DNA of 64,000 bases. Source: MKUN01 sp964481425. GTDB lineage: Bacteria > Bacteroidota > Bacteroidia > Chitinophagales > Chitinophagaceae. Positions 7,854 to 16,984 of the stretch are shown here, piece after piece; the stretch's first letter is position 1, and every line of letters starts with the position of its first letter. The notes under the pieces were generated by a model. That model saw only the letters and a list, made by a program, of their open reading frames with translations, made no database searches and had not been told where the DNA came from. Position numbers and translations under genes: made by a program. The stretch is taken from assembly GCA_964481425.1 (NCBI GenBank), contig CAYZTM010000016.1:1-64000 (forward strand), read 5' to 3'.

Positions 7854-8102
7854 TTAGAGTACGATAGCAAGCAGACCTGCGATAACGCCGAACAGCGCAA
7901 CACCTTCTACGAAGGCAGCTGTAAGGATCATGTTCGCACGGATATCGCTCATTGCTTCCGGCTGGCGTGCAATAGCTTCTACTGCGCCTTTACCGATCTG
8001 GCCGATACCAATGCCTGCACCAACAGCAGCTATACCGGCGCCTATCGCACCACCTGCTTTGGCTACATCTGCGGCTAACATAATTGTGTTTAACAACGAC
8101 AT
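7854..8102 (-). CDS. atpE: F1F0 ATP synthase subunit c
   Basis: 82 residues, two transmembrane helices joined by the polar loop ARQPE. The first helix carries the Gly-rich packing motif GAGIAAVGAGIGIGQIG and the second the ion-carrying Glu66 (AAFVEGVALFG). Subunits assemble into the rotating c-ring. The residue after the Glu is Gly, not Ser/Thr, and Gln35 is two positions away from the Gln of known sodium-binding rings, so I expect proton coupling. It lies 25 bases after atpB. Confidence 0.96.
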   Translation of the reverse strand: MSLLNTIMLAADVAKAGGAIGAGIAAVGAGIGIGQIGKGAVEAIARQPEAMSDIRANMILTAAFVEGVALFGVIAGLLAIVL

Positions 8103-8127
8103 GTGTATATGGATTTTGATTAAAAAA

Positions 8128-9225
8128 CTAAGCTATTATTTCATTTTCGTGACCATGTCCTTCCTCGATGGCCTGCCCCAGGAACACCGCCGTGAGGTTG
8201 GCAAAGATGAATGCCTGTATGGCAGCCACCAGCAGCTCGAGCATGAACATGAATACGGAGAAGGCCAGCGAAACCGGCACAAAACCGATACCAACAAATT
8301 TGTTCAGCGCACCAAAGATGAAGATCATGGATATAACGCTGAGTATCACGATATGGCCTGCCAGCATGTTGGCAAAAAGACGTATCATGAGGGCTACCGG
8401 CTTAATGAGCAAGGAGAGGAACTCGATGATCACCAGCAGGATGTTGATGGGGACGGGTACATTCGGCGGATTCAACAGGTGGCTCCAGAAATGCTTATTA
8501 CTGTTAGCCATCATTACGATGAAGGATACGATCGCCAGGCAGCAGGTAACGGCAATGTTGCCGGTAAAGTTGGCACCACCCGGAAGCAGGCCCAGTAAGT
8601 TATTGATCCAGATAAAGAAAAATATCGTGAGTATGAGGGGCATGAACTTATTGGCCTTATGCCCCAGGTTAGGACGGGCCACCTCATCGCGCATGAAGAT
8701 GATCACCGCTTCGAGGCCATTTTGCATGCCCGAAGGTGCGGTCATGGTACCGTTGGCCTTGTACTTCTTGGCGGCGGCGGTCATTATCCAAAGCAACAGG
8801 ATAACGCCGATGATCATAGACACCACATTCTTGGTAAGGGAGAGGTCATATATCCTGCCGCCATCATCGGCAACCAGTTTTTCCTTCATGCCCTTCTCGA
8901 GGTGCATACCATTATATGAATTGCTGATCTGTAATTTGCCATCTGCGCTCTCGTGCCACTCCTCGAAATGAGAAGCTGAAAATACCTGCAGGCCATTGGG
9001 ACCATAAACAATAACAGGAAGCGGAAATGCTACAGGGCTGCCATTCAGGTCGAACAAATGCCACTCGTGTGAATCTGCAATGTGGCCAAAAATTACTTCG
9101 GTTGCATTGAAGCCTTTCTTTTCTTCACTTGCCGGCGCCGCTTCTTCTGCTGCATGGGCTTTGGGAGCTGGTCCGAAAGCCATGATTATCAGTGAAAAAA
9201 CGACGATTAATTTATTAAAATTCAT
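8128..9225 (-). CDS. atpB: F1F0 ATP synthase subunit a
   Basis: 365 residues, longer than the roughly 270 of E. coli because of a cleavable-looking signal peptide (ends AHAAEEAAP) and a periplasmic N-terminal domain of about 110 residues, as usual in Bacteroidota. The membrane part follows, with the essential Arg in LMIRLFANMLAGH facing the c-ring, and helix 5 near the C-terminus (FIFANLTAVFLGQAIEEG). It forms the stationary proton channel. A 58-residue membrane protein is encoded 99 bases upstream. Confidence 0.95.
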   Translation of the reverse strand: MNFNKLIVVFSLIIMAFGPAPKAHAAEEAAPASEEKKGFNATEVIFGHIADSHEWHLFDLNGSPVAFPLPVIVYGPNGLQVFSASHFEEWHESADGKLQISNSYNGMHLEKGMKEKLVADDGGRIYDLSLTKNVVSMIIGVILLLWIMTAAAKKYKANGTMTAPSGMQNGLEAVIIFMRDEVARPNLGHKANKFMPLILTIFFFIWINNLLGLLPGGANFTGNIAVTCCLAIVSFIVMMANSNKHFWSHLLNPPNVPVPINILLVIIEFLSLLIKPVALMIRLFANMLAGHIVILSVISMIFIFGALNKFVGIGFVPVSLAFSVFMFMLELLVAAIQAFIFANLTAVFLGQAIEEGHGHENEIIA

Positions 9226-9324
9226 TACTCGACCCTGAAATTTTGCGCAAAGATACGGGTTTGAAATTCAAAAAAAAGAAAGGTGCGTTTTTTTTCGCCG
9301 CTATCTTATTTATAGCGCCGTGTA

Positions 9325-9501
9325 CTACTTTTTTTTAGGGATAGCAAAAAAGATGATAAGTGATGCGGCAAGCGCTATTTCGCCAGCCCGCTCAAGAGTT
9401 GCAGCCCAGCCTTTGTGACCGATACCGGCCATAAAACCCCATAAATACAAGGCTGCGCTTACAAATATCAGCAGCATATATGGCAATTTATTCCTTTTCA
9501 T
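9325..9501 (-). CDS. 58-residue membrane protein at the head of the ATP synthase operon
   Basis: Starts at ATG 9501 (MKRNKLPYMLLIFVSAALYL) and ends at TAG 9325. Two hydrophobic helices, about residues 7-25 and 39-54, are linked by a short Gly/His/Lys segment (MAGIGHKGWAATLERAG), and the protein ends in PKKK. Small AtpI/AtpZ-type or unnamed membrane proteins commonly sit just in front of atpB in Bacteroidota, where AtpI helps assemble the c-ring. This one is too short and divergent for me to assign to AtpI or AtpZ. Codon use and position make it credible. Co-transcription with atpB is likely (99-base gap). Confidence 0.68.
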   Translation of the reverse strand: MKRNKLPYMLLIFVSAALYLWGFMAGIGHKGWAATLERAGEIALAASLIIFFAIPKKK

Positions 9502-9627
9502 TTATAGATAATTTGTAGCCGGTCGGCGGGCTGTATTATTCTTTATATAATATTATTTTACTATTAATTCCCTTTCCGGCTATTTGTCCATTGCATAAAA
9601 TTCTGTATCCAAATAGCGAAATTAACG

Positions 9628-9656
9628 TTGCCGATAGCATTTTAGTAGTATTTTTG
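9628..9656 (+). promoter_or_regulatory. Promoter of pckA
   Basis: TTG at 9628-9630, an 18-base spacer and TATTTTTG at 9649-9656 form a very good Bacteroidota promoter. The predicted 5' leader to the ATG at 9688 is about 25 bases. Confidence 0.65.
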
Positions 9657-9687
9657 CCCTCTAAAATTTTGGACAAAATATTCTTCT

Positions 9688-11301
9688 ATGCAGGAATTTG
9701 GTAAGAAAAACCCATTGGCCAATCTCGCTGACCTGGGTTTAAATGTAGCAACCGCACACTGGAACTTATCTCCCCAAGACCTTGTAAATAAGACAGTTGA
9801 GCTGGGACAAGGCGTTCTCAACGACACCGGCGCACTCTGCGTAAGCACCGGAAAATTCACCGGCCGCTCCCCGAAAGACAAATTTACCGTTAAAGATGCC
9901 AAGACCGAACATAGCGTGGATTGGGGTGATATCAACATTCCCATAGCTCCCGAGGCTTTCGATAAGCTGTATGACAAGGTTTGCGCTTACATGACCGGCA
10001 AAGAAGTATGGGTGCGCGACGCCTATGCCTGCGCCGACCCCAAATACCGCCTGAACATCCGCGTAGTAAACGAAACACCCTGGGCCAACCTGTTCTGCAA
10101 CGACCTCTTCCTGCGCCCTACGGAACAGGAAATAGCCACACAGAACCCCGACTGGCTGATATTGCAGGCCCCCGGCTTTGAAGCCGACCCTGCCGTTGAC
10201 GGTACCCGCCAGGGCAATTTTACAATAGTGAACTTTACCCGCAAGATCATCCTGATCGGCGGATCGGCCTATACCGGCGAAATGAAGAAAGGCATTTTTG
10301 GTGTGCTCAACTATGTATTGCCGCATGAGCATGGCGTACTGAGCATGCACTGCTCGGCCAACGAAGGTAAAGATGGCGATGTGGCCCTATTCTTCGGCCT
10401 GAGCGGCACCGGCAAGACCACCCTTAGCGCCGACCCACAACGCGCCCTGATAGGCGACGACGAGCACGGATGGTCGGCCAACACCGTGTTCAACTTCGAA
10501 GGTGGCTGCTATGCCAAGTGTATAGACCTGAGCGAAGAAAAAGAACCGCAGATATTCAAAGCCATCAAACCGGGCGCCCTGCTGGAGAACATCAAATTCG
10601 TAGCAGGCACTAATACTGTGGACTATGCCGACGGAAGCATCACAGAAAACACCCGTGCCGCTTACCCCATCGACCATATAGACAATGCAAAAGAGCCCTC
10701 TTACGGCGGTGCTCCTAAAAATATTTTCTTCCTTACCTGTGATGCCTTCGGCATACTGCCCCCCATCAGCAAGCTGACCAAGGCACAGGCCATGTACCAC
10801 TTCATCAGCGGTTACACTGCAAAAGTTGCGGGTACCGAAGTTGGCGTTACCGAACCGCAGACCACTTTCTCGGCCTGCTTTGGCCGCGTGTTCCTGCCGC
10901 TGCACCCTACCAGGTATGCAGAGCTGCTGGGCAAGAAGCTGGAAGAAGACCATAATGTGCACGTATGGCTCATCAACACAGGCTGGAGCGGCGGCGCCTA
11001 TGGCACCGGCAGCCGTATGAAGCTGAGCTATACACGCGCCATGATAACTGCAGCCATGAACGGCGAGCTGAACGGCGTAGAATATGAAGCACACCCTACC
11101 TTTGGCGTGCTGATGCCTAAGAGCTGCCCCAATGTGCCGGTGGAGATACTGAACCCCCGCAACACATGGACCGATAAAGAAGCCTACGACAAGAAGGCCA
11201 ATCACCTGGCACAGCTTTTTGTAAAGAACTTCGATAAATATGCATCTGAAGCCAATGAAGAGATACTCTCTGCCGCTCCCGTAGCGATGGCGAATGCGTA
11301 A
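9688..11301 (+). CDS. pckA: Phosphoenolpyruvate carboxykinase (ATP)
   Basis: 537 residues, full length for the ATP-dependent enzyme that converts oxaloacetate and ATP to phosphoenolpyruvate and CO2, the first committed step of gluconeogenesis. The N-terminal STGKFTGRSPKDKF binds oxaloacetate. The segment MHCSANEGKDGDVALFF leads into the P-loop GLSGTGKTT (residues 237-245), followed by IGDDEHGW with the metal-binding Asp pair. The C-terminal part carries NTGWSGGAYGTGSRMKL. It is a single-gene unit with its own promoter and a hairpin terminator. Confidence 0.97.
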   Translation: MQEFGKKNPLANLADLGLNVATAHWNLSPQDLVNKTVELGQGVLNDTGALCVSTGKFTGRSPKDKFTVKDAKTEHSVDWGDINIPIAPEAFDKLYDKVCAYMTGKEVWVRDAYACADPKYRLNIRVVNETPWANLFCNDLFLRPTEQEIATQNPDWLILQAPGFEADPAVDGTRQGNFTIVNFTRKIILIGGSAYTGEMKKGIFGVLNYVLPHEHGVLSMHCSANEGKDGDVALFFGLSGTGKTTLSADPQRALIGDDEHGWSANTVFNFEGGCYAKCIDLSEEKEPQIFKAIKPGALLENIKFVAGTNTVDYADGSITENTRAAYPIDHIDNAKEPSYGGAPKNIFFLTCDAFGILPPISKLTKAQAMYHFISGYTAKVAGTEVGVTEPQTTFSACFGRVFLPLHPTRYAELLGKKLEEDHNVHVWLINTGWSGGAYGTGSRMKLSYTRAMITAAMNGELNGVEYEAHPTFGVLMPKSCPNVPVEILNPRNTWTDKEAYDKKANHLAQLFVKNFDKYASEANEEILSAAPVAMANA

Positions 11302-11319
11302 TGATAACTAATATAGTAG

Positions 11320-11348
11320 AGAACGCCCTGCAAAATGCAGGGCGTTCT
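11320..11348 (+). terminator. Hairpin terminator after pckA
   Basis: A 13-bp perfect stem (11320-11332 with 11336-11348, arm AGAACGCCCTGCA) with a 3-base loop, 18 bases after the stop codon. Only a weak T-rich tail follows. Confidence 0.75.
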
Positions 11349-11468
11349 TGTTTACATAAATTACCTGATAACGACCTATGATATCCGCTGATTTTCACCC
11401 TGTATTCCTCAACTTGTCAACCTATCATTTTTCCTTAACTTCACAACCTCATAATAAAAATACCACAG

Positions 11469-12761
11469 ATGAAATACTTACCGATACCGTCGAAGCTTTA
11501 TGTACAGAACCGTCAGCGCTTTATCAAAAAGATGAAGCCCAACTCGGTGGCCATATTCCCGGGCAACCAGGTGCTGCCCACCAATGGCGACCAGACCTAT
11601 GTATATGTGCCCAATTCGGATGTGGTATGGCTTTCAGGTATAGTACAGGAAAAAAGTATGGTGATCCTGTATCCCGATAACCCCGACCCAAGCGCAAGGG
11701 AGGTATTGGTACTGCTGCGACCCAACGAAGACCTGGAAAAATGGGAAGGTCATAAGTTGCGTAAAGACGAGGCAACTGCCATATCGGGCATAAAGAACAT
11801 ACAGTGGATGGACAGTATAGATGCCATGCTGCAGGTGATGATGCACCATGCCGACCATGTGTACCTGAACAGCGACGAGAACGACAGGCTGGATACCACC
11901 CTCTTCCGCCCCGACCTGCTGTATGTGCATGACTTCATGAAGCGCTATCCGCTGCACCATTACGAGCGCTCGGCCCGCATTATGAAAGAGCTGCGCGCCA
12001 TAAAAACGAAAGAAGAAATAGCCGTAACACAGAAGGCCGTAGATATAACCGAAAAAGCATTCCGCCGCGTGATGCAGTTCATCAGGCCCGGTGTAATGGA
12101 GTACGAGATAGAAGCCGAGATAACGCACGAGTTCCTGCGGAACAGGGCCACACGCCACGCCTATGGCTGCATCGTAGCCTCCGGCGACAGGGCGCGCACG
12201 CTGCACTACGTAGAGAACAATGGCGAATGCAAGGACGGCGAGCTGATACTGATGGACTTTGGCTCGGAATATGGCAATTATGCATCAGACCTTACGCGTA
12301 CCATACCGGTGAACGGCAAATTCACCAAGCGCCAGAAGGAGGTATATAATGCCGTGCTGGCCGTGCACAACTATGGCAAGAAAATACTGAAGCCCGGCAT
12401 CAAATTCCCCGACTATGTGAACAAGATCAATGTGGAGATGGAAAAACAACTGCTGCGCATAGGGCTCATCACCAAGAACGACATCAAGAACCAGGACCCG
12501 GCCAACCCTGCCTACCGCAAATACTTCTACCACGGCGTTACGCACCACCTGGGCATAGATGTGCACGACCTGGGCACACGTACCGATGCTGTGAAGGAAG
12601 GCATGCTCTTTACCGTAGAGCCCGGCATCTACATAGAAGAAGAGCAGATGGGCATACGTATAGAGAACAATATCTGGATAACCAAGAACGGAAACCAGGA
12701 CCTCTTTAAGAACATACCCATAACGGTAGAAGAGATAGAAGCCTGTATGAAACGTAAATAA
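11469..12761 (+). CDS. pepP: Xaa-Pro aminopeptidase (aminopeptidase P, M24)
   Basis: 430 residues. The N-terminal creatinase-like domain (1 to about 170) carries the aminopeptidase P pattern FPGNQVLPTNGDQTY. The C-terminal pita-bread domain has all five dinuclear metal ligands: Asp263 and Asp274 (MDFGSEYGNYASDLTRT), His359 (YHGVTHHLGIDVHD), Glu384 (EPGIY) and Glu399 (RIENN). It removes the N-terminal residue from peptides whose second residue is proline. No signal peptide is seen, so it acts in the cytoplasm. It is followed after 20 bases by a beta-barrel gene and may share its transcript. Confidence 0.94.
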   Translation: MKYLPIPSKLYVQNRQRFIKKMKPNSVAIFPGNQVLPTNGDQTYVYVPNSDVVWLSGIVQEKSMVILYPDNPDPSAREVLVLLRPNEDLEKWEGHKLRKDEATAISGIKNIQWMDSIDAMLQVMMHHADHVYLNSDENDRLDTTLFRPDLLYVHDFMKRYPLHHYERSARIMKELRAIKTKEEIAVTQKAVDITEKAFRRVMQFIRPGVMEYEIEAEITHEFLRNRATRHAYGCIVASGDRARTLHYVENNGECKDGELILMDFGSEYGNYASDLTRTIPVNGKFTKRQKEVYNAVLAVHNYGKKILKPGIKFPDYVNKINVEMEKQLLRIGLITKNDIKNQDPANPAYRKYFYHGVTHHLGIDVHDLGTRTDAVKEGMLFTVEPGIYIEEEQMGIRIENNIWITKNGNQDLFKNIPITVEEIEACMKRK

Positions 12762-12781
12762 TTCTTAAACAAGAACAGACA

Positions 12782-13654
12782 ATGAAAAAGCTCCTTATCC
12801 TTATCGGTGCGGCCGTGATGGCCCTGCCTGCGTATGCAAAAAAGAAAAAAGAACCTTTTTTCGACCCGTCCTTCACACTGCGTGCAGGCTTTGGCTATGC
12901 CCTGCCTGTGGCCGGCACTGAGACCATGGCCTATGATGCATACATCCAACCAATAAATGGTACCCAATCTTATGATGGCACCTATAATTCATACAACCTG
13001 AAGAAAGCATCCTTCGCAGCAGGTTTGGGCGCCGTGATAGCTCCCGGCCTCATGCTCAACCAGCATATTGGTGTAGAAGTAGGTGTGGGTCTGGGCCTGG
13101 CAATGAAACAATATAAATTCACTTATACCACTACTGCTCCCAACAACCCGGCAACTGTAAATTTTACTTCGCATGCCGAAATGCCGGTTGTGCTGTTGCC
13201 TGCGATCGTGGTGTCCACGGGCGATACCCGCATTTCGGGCTATGCCCGCGCGGGGCTGGCCATACCAGTGGCAGGCAAGATCGTTACCGAGGAGAGCTAC
13301 TCAGACAAAGTTAATGGTACAGAATCCTCAACCTTCGAAGTAAGGAACCGTATTTCTGTCGGTATTTCGGGAGCGGCGGGCGTACGCTATAAAATGAACC
13401 GTGTATTTGGTCTTTGGGCCGAGCTGAACGGCATGTCCCTGTCGCTGATGCCCAAGACAGGGCAGTACACCAGCCTCATACAGAACGGTGCGCAGATCGT
13501 GGGCCAGATCAATACCAGCGATACGCATTTCGAGTATGAAAGCAATTATTCGGAGAGAGATAACAATAGCAGCAGCCAACCTACCAAGACCCTTGCATTC
13601 TCTTCTGCATTCAGCAACATAGGTTTTAGCGTTGGAGTATCTCTGGGCTTTTAA
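12782..13654 (+). CDS. Predicted outer membrane beta-barrel protein
   Basis: 290 residues. Signal peptide MKKLLILIGAAVMALPAYA, then a Lys-rich stretch and a string of amphipathic strands with alternating hydrophobic residues (FTLRAGFGYALPVAG, IGVEVGVGLGLAMKQYKF, ISGYARAGLAIPVAGKI). It ends in SVGVSLGF, with the aromatic C-terminus expected of an outer-membrane barrel. Similar to the porin-like OMP_b-brl families of Bacteroidota. Transport or binding role unknown. It follows the aminopeptidase P gene closely and converges with the DUF4293 gene. Confidence 0.75.
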   Translation: MKKLLILIGAAVMALPAYAKKKKEPFFDPSFTLRAGFGYALPVAGTETMAYDAYIQPINGTQSYDGTYNSYNLKKASFAAGLGAVIAPGLMLNQHIGVEVGVGLGLAMKQYKFTYTTTAPNNPATVNFTSHAEMPVVLLPAIVVSTGDTRISGYARAGLAIPVAGKIVTEESYSDKVNGTESSTFEVRNRISVGISGAAGVRYKMNRVFGLWAELNGMSLSLMPKTGQYTSLIQNGAQIVGQINTSDTHFEYESNYSERDNNSSSQPTKTLAFSSAFSNIGFSVGVSLGF

Positions 13655-13658
13655 AAGC

Positions 13659-14078
13659 TTATCGTAGCCTGTCCTGCGACCGCACCAGCTTGTCGTCTTT
13701 GCTGATGCCGCGTATGGCCATGAAGAGAAAGATAACCGCAAGCACAGGCAGTATGGAACCGATCCAATAGCTACCGGTAGTACCTGCAGGATAGCTGCTG
13801 TTAATCTTCATCAGCATGGTAGATATGAAGCTCAGGCAGGCGATAATGCTCAAAACGGCAAGTCGCTTCTGGCGTTTGCGGTCCCTGAACATAAAGATGG
13901 CCACCAGCGGAAGCACAATGGTTACAAGGGCTATGAGCACAAAGAAGTAATTGTTGTTCACATTGATGGACTTTAGTATGCCGGTGGCATCATCGGGCCT
14001 GTACAGGTCGAACATAAAAAGCCCAGAGTTGACCAAAGCTGCGAGGAACAGCCATAATGTTTGAATGCGTTGTATCAT
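13659..14078 (-). CDS. DUF4293 family membrane protein
   Basis: 139 residues with four transmembrane helices. The N-terminus MIQRIQTLWLFLAAL is the hallmark of DUF4293, a Bacteroidota family of unknown function. Loop regions are short and basic (FRDRKRQKRLAV between helices 2 and 3). It lies downstream of serS on the same strand, 38 bases away, so the two may be co-transcribed. Its stop lies only four bases from that of the convergent beta-barrel gene. Confidence 0.85.
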   Translation of the reverse strand: MIQRIQTLWLFLAALVNSGLFMFDLYRPDDATGILKSINVNNNYFFVLIALVTIVLPLVAIFMFRDRKRQKRLAVLSIIACLSFISTMLMKINSSYPAGTTGSYWIGSILPVLAVIFLFMAIRGISKDDKLVRSQDRLR

Positions 14079-14116
14079 GCTTTACCAAAAGTAAAAAGTC
14101 AGAATTCAAAAAGCAA

Positions 14117-15388
14117 TTAATTTATAAGTGCCTTGCCAAAGTAAGGTTGCAGGGCTTCGGGTATCTTAATACCTTCCGGAGTTTGGTGATTCTCGAGAAT
14201 GCAGGCCAAAATGCGGGGCAGGGCCAGAGAGCTACCATTGAGCGAGTGCAGCAATTGGGTCTTACCATTGCTATCCTTATAGCGTATCTTCATCCGGTTG
14301 GTCTGGAACACCTCGAAGTTGGAAACGGAACTCACCTCGAGCCAGCGCTCCTGGGCCGCACTGTACACTTCAAAATCGTAAGTAAGTGCAGAGGCAAAAC
14401 TCATATCGCCGCCACAGAGGCGCAGGATGCGGTATTGCAGCCCAAGTGACTGCACCAGCTGCTCCACATGAGCTACCATTTCTTCCAGCGCCTCGTAGCT
14501 TTTCTCGGGCTGTGCCAGCTGCACTATCTCCACCTTATCGAACTGGTGCACGCGGTTGAGGCCACGCACATCCTTGCCGTAAGAACCGGCCTCGCGGCGG
14601 AAGCATGGCGTATATGCGGTCATCTTAACAGGCAGTTGCTGCTCTGCAAGTATGGTATCGCGGTGTACATTGGTCACCGGTACTTCGGCTGTGGGGATGA
14701 GGAAAAACCCGTCTTCGGTCACATGATACATCTGCCCTTCCTTATCCGGTAACTGGCCTGTGCCATATGCACTGACCTCGTTCACCATATAGGGAGGGTA
14801 GTACTCCGTATATCCCGCATCAATATTGTAGTTGAGGAAATAAGTGATCAAAGCACGCTGCAACCTGGCACCCTGCCCAATGTATACAGGGAAACCGCTG
14901 CCGGTTATCTTATTACCCAGTTCAAAATCAATAAGCCTGTATTTATCGGCCAGTTCCCAATGGGGCATTTTTTGTGCAGAGAGGTCGGGGGTGCTGCCGC
15001 TGCTGCGCACAACTTCGTTTTCTTCAGGGGTCTTACCCACCGGCACACTGTTGTGGGGCAGGTTGGGTAAAAGCACCATCGTATCGTGCAGTTCCTTTTC
15101 CAGCTCATTCAGTTTATGGCCGAGTTCTTTCGCTTGTTCTTTATTTTTAGCCACTTCTGCCTTCAACTGTTCCGCCTGCTCTTTTTCACCTTTGGCCATG
15201 AGCTGGCCTATATTTTTAGAAGCCGAATTGACCGAAGCTGCCAGCGTGTCATTCTCAGCCTGCACCTGGCGGCGCTGCTCATCCAGTGTAATGATCTTAT
15301 CTACAAGCTCCAGGTCCTTAAAGTTCTTTTTCTTTAATCCTTCCAGTACCCGTTCCTTATCCTGACGGAATAAATGTATCGGCAACAT
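14117..15388 (-). CDS. serS: Seryl-tRNA synthetase
   Basis: 423 residues, full length. The N-terminal long-helix hairpin that grips the tRNA long arm (LDEQRRQVQAENDTLAAS onward) is followed by the class II catalytic core: GFFLIPTAEVPVTNVHRD (TXE region), the motif 2 loop FRREAGSYGKDVRGLNRVHQF, and motif 3 LNGSSLALPRILACILENHQ. It charges tRNA-Ser (and tRNA-Sec where present) with serine. A TATATTTG element lies on the minus strand at 15415-15408, about 20 bases upstream of the ATG. Confidence 0.97.
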   Translation of the reverse strand: MLPIHLFRQDKERVLEGLKKKNFKDLELVDKIITLDEQRRQVQAENDTLAASVNSASKNIGQLMAKGEKEQAEQLKAEVAKNKEQAKELGHKLNELEKELHDTMVLLPNLPHNSVPVGKTPEENEVVRSSGSTPDLSAQKMPHWELADKYRLIDFELGNKITGSGFPVYIGQGARLQRALITYFLNYNIDAGYTEYYPPYMVNEVSAYGTGQLPDKEGQMYHVTEDGFFLIPTAEVPVTNVHRDTILAEQQLPVKMTAYTPCFRREAGSYGKDVRGLNRVHQFDKVEIVQLAQPEKSYEALEEMVAHVEQLVQSLGLQYRILRLCGGDMSFASALTYDFEVYSAAQERWLEVSSVSNFEVFQTNRMKIRYKDSNGKTQLLHSLNGSSLALPRILACILENHQTPEGIKIPEALQPYFGKALIN

Positions 15389-15514
15389 ATCTTATCTAAT
15401 TGTGCGGCAAATATAGCTGCAAATATGCTATTTTATGCCAGGGTGTACATATGTGCAAGCCTGTAAAGTTTAAGGGAATAAGTACATTTGCATCCACTAA
15501 TACAGGTGCATATC

Positions 15515-16984
15515 ATGGAATTACCCGAACATCTCTCTATTGAATTTTTACAAAATAATAATGACGGTAAGATACTGCTGTCCGGCGCCGCGCAGCAGCG
15601 TATAGCCGTTAACAGGGCCTACCTTGATAATATCCTGAAAAGCAATAATACCTATTACGGCATCAATACGGGTTTTGGCTCGCTGTGTAATGTAAAGGTG
15701 GCACCCGAGGCCCTGGCGCAACTACAGGAGAACCTGGTATGCTCGCATGCCTGCGGTATGGGCGATGAGGTGCCCGAAGAGATAGTGCGGCTAATGCTGC
15801 TGCTGAAAGTATATGGCCTCAGCCAGGGCTACAGCGGCGTACGCCCCGAAATAGTACAAAGACTTACTGAATTCTACAATAATGGTGTGCACCCGGTGGT
15901 ATATGAGCAAGGCTCACTGGGAGCATCCGGCGACCTGGCACCACTGGCACATCTTAGCCTGCCCCTGTTCGGCAAAGGACAGGTAAATTATAAGGGCCGT
16001 AAAAGAGATGCCGCCGAAGTATTGAAAGAACTGGGCATGGAGCCCATGCCCCTGGCGGCAAAAGAAGGACTGGCACTGCTGAACGGCACCCAGTTCATGA
16101 GCAGCTATGCCGTATGGGCCCTTATGGCCGCAGAGCGGCTGCTGGGATGGGCCGATGCGATCGGGGCGATGAGCGCCGACGGTTTTCTTGCGAAGGATGA
16201 GCCTTTCCGCCACCCGATACACCGGGTACGGCCACATAAAGGACAGATAAACACAGCGGCGAGGATACTGGAACTATTACAGGGCAGTGAGCTGCAACAG
16301 CAGCCTAAAGAGCAGGTGCAAGACCCCTACTCCTTCCGCTGTATGCCGCAGGTGCATGGGGCCAGTAAAGATGCCGTGGATAATATCAGGCAGGTAGTGG
16401 AAACAGAGATCAACTCTGTGACGGATAACCCTATCGTGTTCCATGATGAGGATGCGATCATGAGCGGAGGTAATTTTCACGGCCAGCCACTGGCACTCAA
16501 TCTCGATTTCCTGGCAATCGCCATGGCAGAAATAGCAAGCATATCTGAACGGCGCACTTACCTGCTCATTAGCGGACAGCGAGGCCTACCGGCATTCCTT
16601 GCCCCTGATGCAGGACTGAACAGCGGATTCATGATCGCCCAATACACTGCTGCCTCGATAGTGAGCCAGAACAAACAGCTATGCACGCCTGCAAGTGTTG
16701 ACAGCATCATCAGCAGCAACGGACAGGAAGACCATGTAAGCATGGGCGCCAATGCTGCAACCAAGCTATACCGTGTGATGAAAAATGTGCAGCGTGTACT
16801 TGCCATAGAATTGCTTACCGCTGCACAAGCCATAGACCTGAGAAGACCGCTTAAAAGTTCGGCTACTATAGAAAAGGTCCACTCCCTGCTGCGTAAAGAG
16901 GTAAGCATGATGGCGCATGACCGGGTGCTGCATGATGACCTTGTAAAGACCGAGCAATTCCTCAGTACAGGCGTATCGTCCTAA
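15515..16984 (+). CDS. hutH: Histidine ammonia-lyase
   Basis: 489 residues from ATG 15515; a TTG nine codons earlier is less likely. It deaminates histidine to urocanate using the self-formed MIO cofactor from Ala137-Ser138-Gly139 (GSLGASGDLAPLAH). The substrate pocket has YGINTGFGSL and CSHACGMGDE, where the His agrees with histidine rather than phenylalanine specificity. QDPYSFRCMPQVHGA and NGQEDHVSMGANAA complete the family pattern. None of the other histidine-degradation genes (hutU, hutI and so on) is near. TACATTTG at 15483-15490 is a probable promoter element. The stop interlocks with that of the RND gene (CTAA, 16981-16984). Confidence 0.9.
   Translation: MELPEHLSIEFLQNNNDGKILLSGAAQQRIAVNRAYLDNILKSNNTYYGINTGFGSLCNVKVAPEALAQLQENLVCSHACGMGDEVPEEIVRLMLLLKVYGLSQGYSGVRPEIVQRLTEFYNNGVHPVVYEQGSLGASGDLAPLAHLSLPLFGKGQVNYKGRKRDAAEVLKELGMEPMPLAAKEGLALLNGTQFMSSYAVWALMAAERLLGWADAIGAMSADGFLAKDEPFRHPIHRVRPHKGQINTAARILELLQGSELQQQPKEQVQDPYSFRCMPQVHGASKDAVDNIRQVVETEINSVTDNPIVFHDEDAIMSGGNFHGQPLALNLDFLAIAMAEIASISERRTYLLISGQRGLPAFLAPDAGLNSGFMIAQYTAASIVSQNKQLCTPASVDSIISSNGQEDHVSMGANAATKLYRVMKNVQRVLAIELLTAAQAIDLRRPLKSSATIEKVHSLLRKEVSMMAHDRVLHDDLVKTEQFLSTGVSS

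Noticed and set aside
7854..8102. Sodium-dependent ATP synthase c-ring because of Gln35 near the Gly motif
   Set aside because: Gln35 is out of register with the sodium-binding Gln, and Gly follows the carrier Glu in place of Ser/Thr.
10387..11205. 272-codon minus-strand ORF inside pckA
   Set aside because: Shadow of PEPCK codons; no start signal or family resemblance.
15389..15514. Riboswitch or T-box between serS and hutH
   Set aside because: Only 126 bases with promoter-like elements for both directions and no T-box or riboswitch core; Bacteroidota are not known to use T-boxes.
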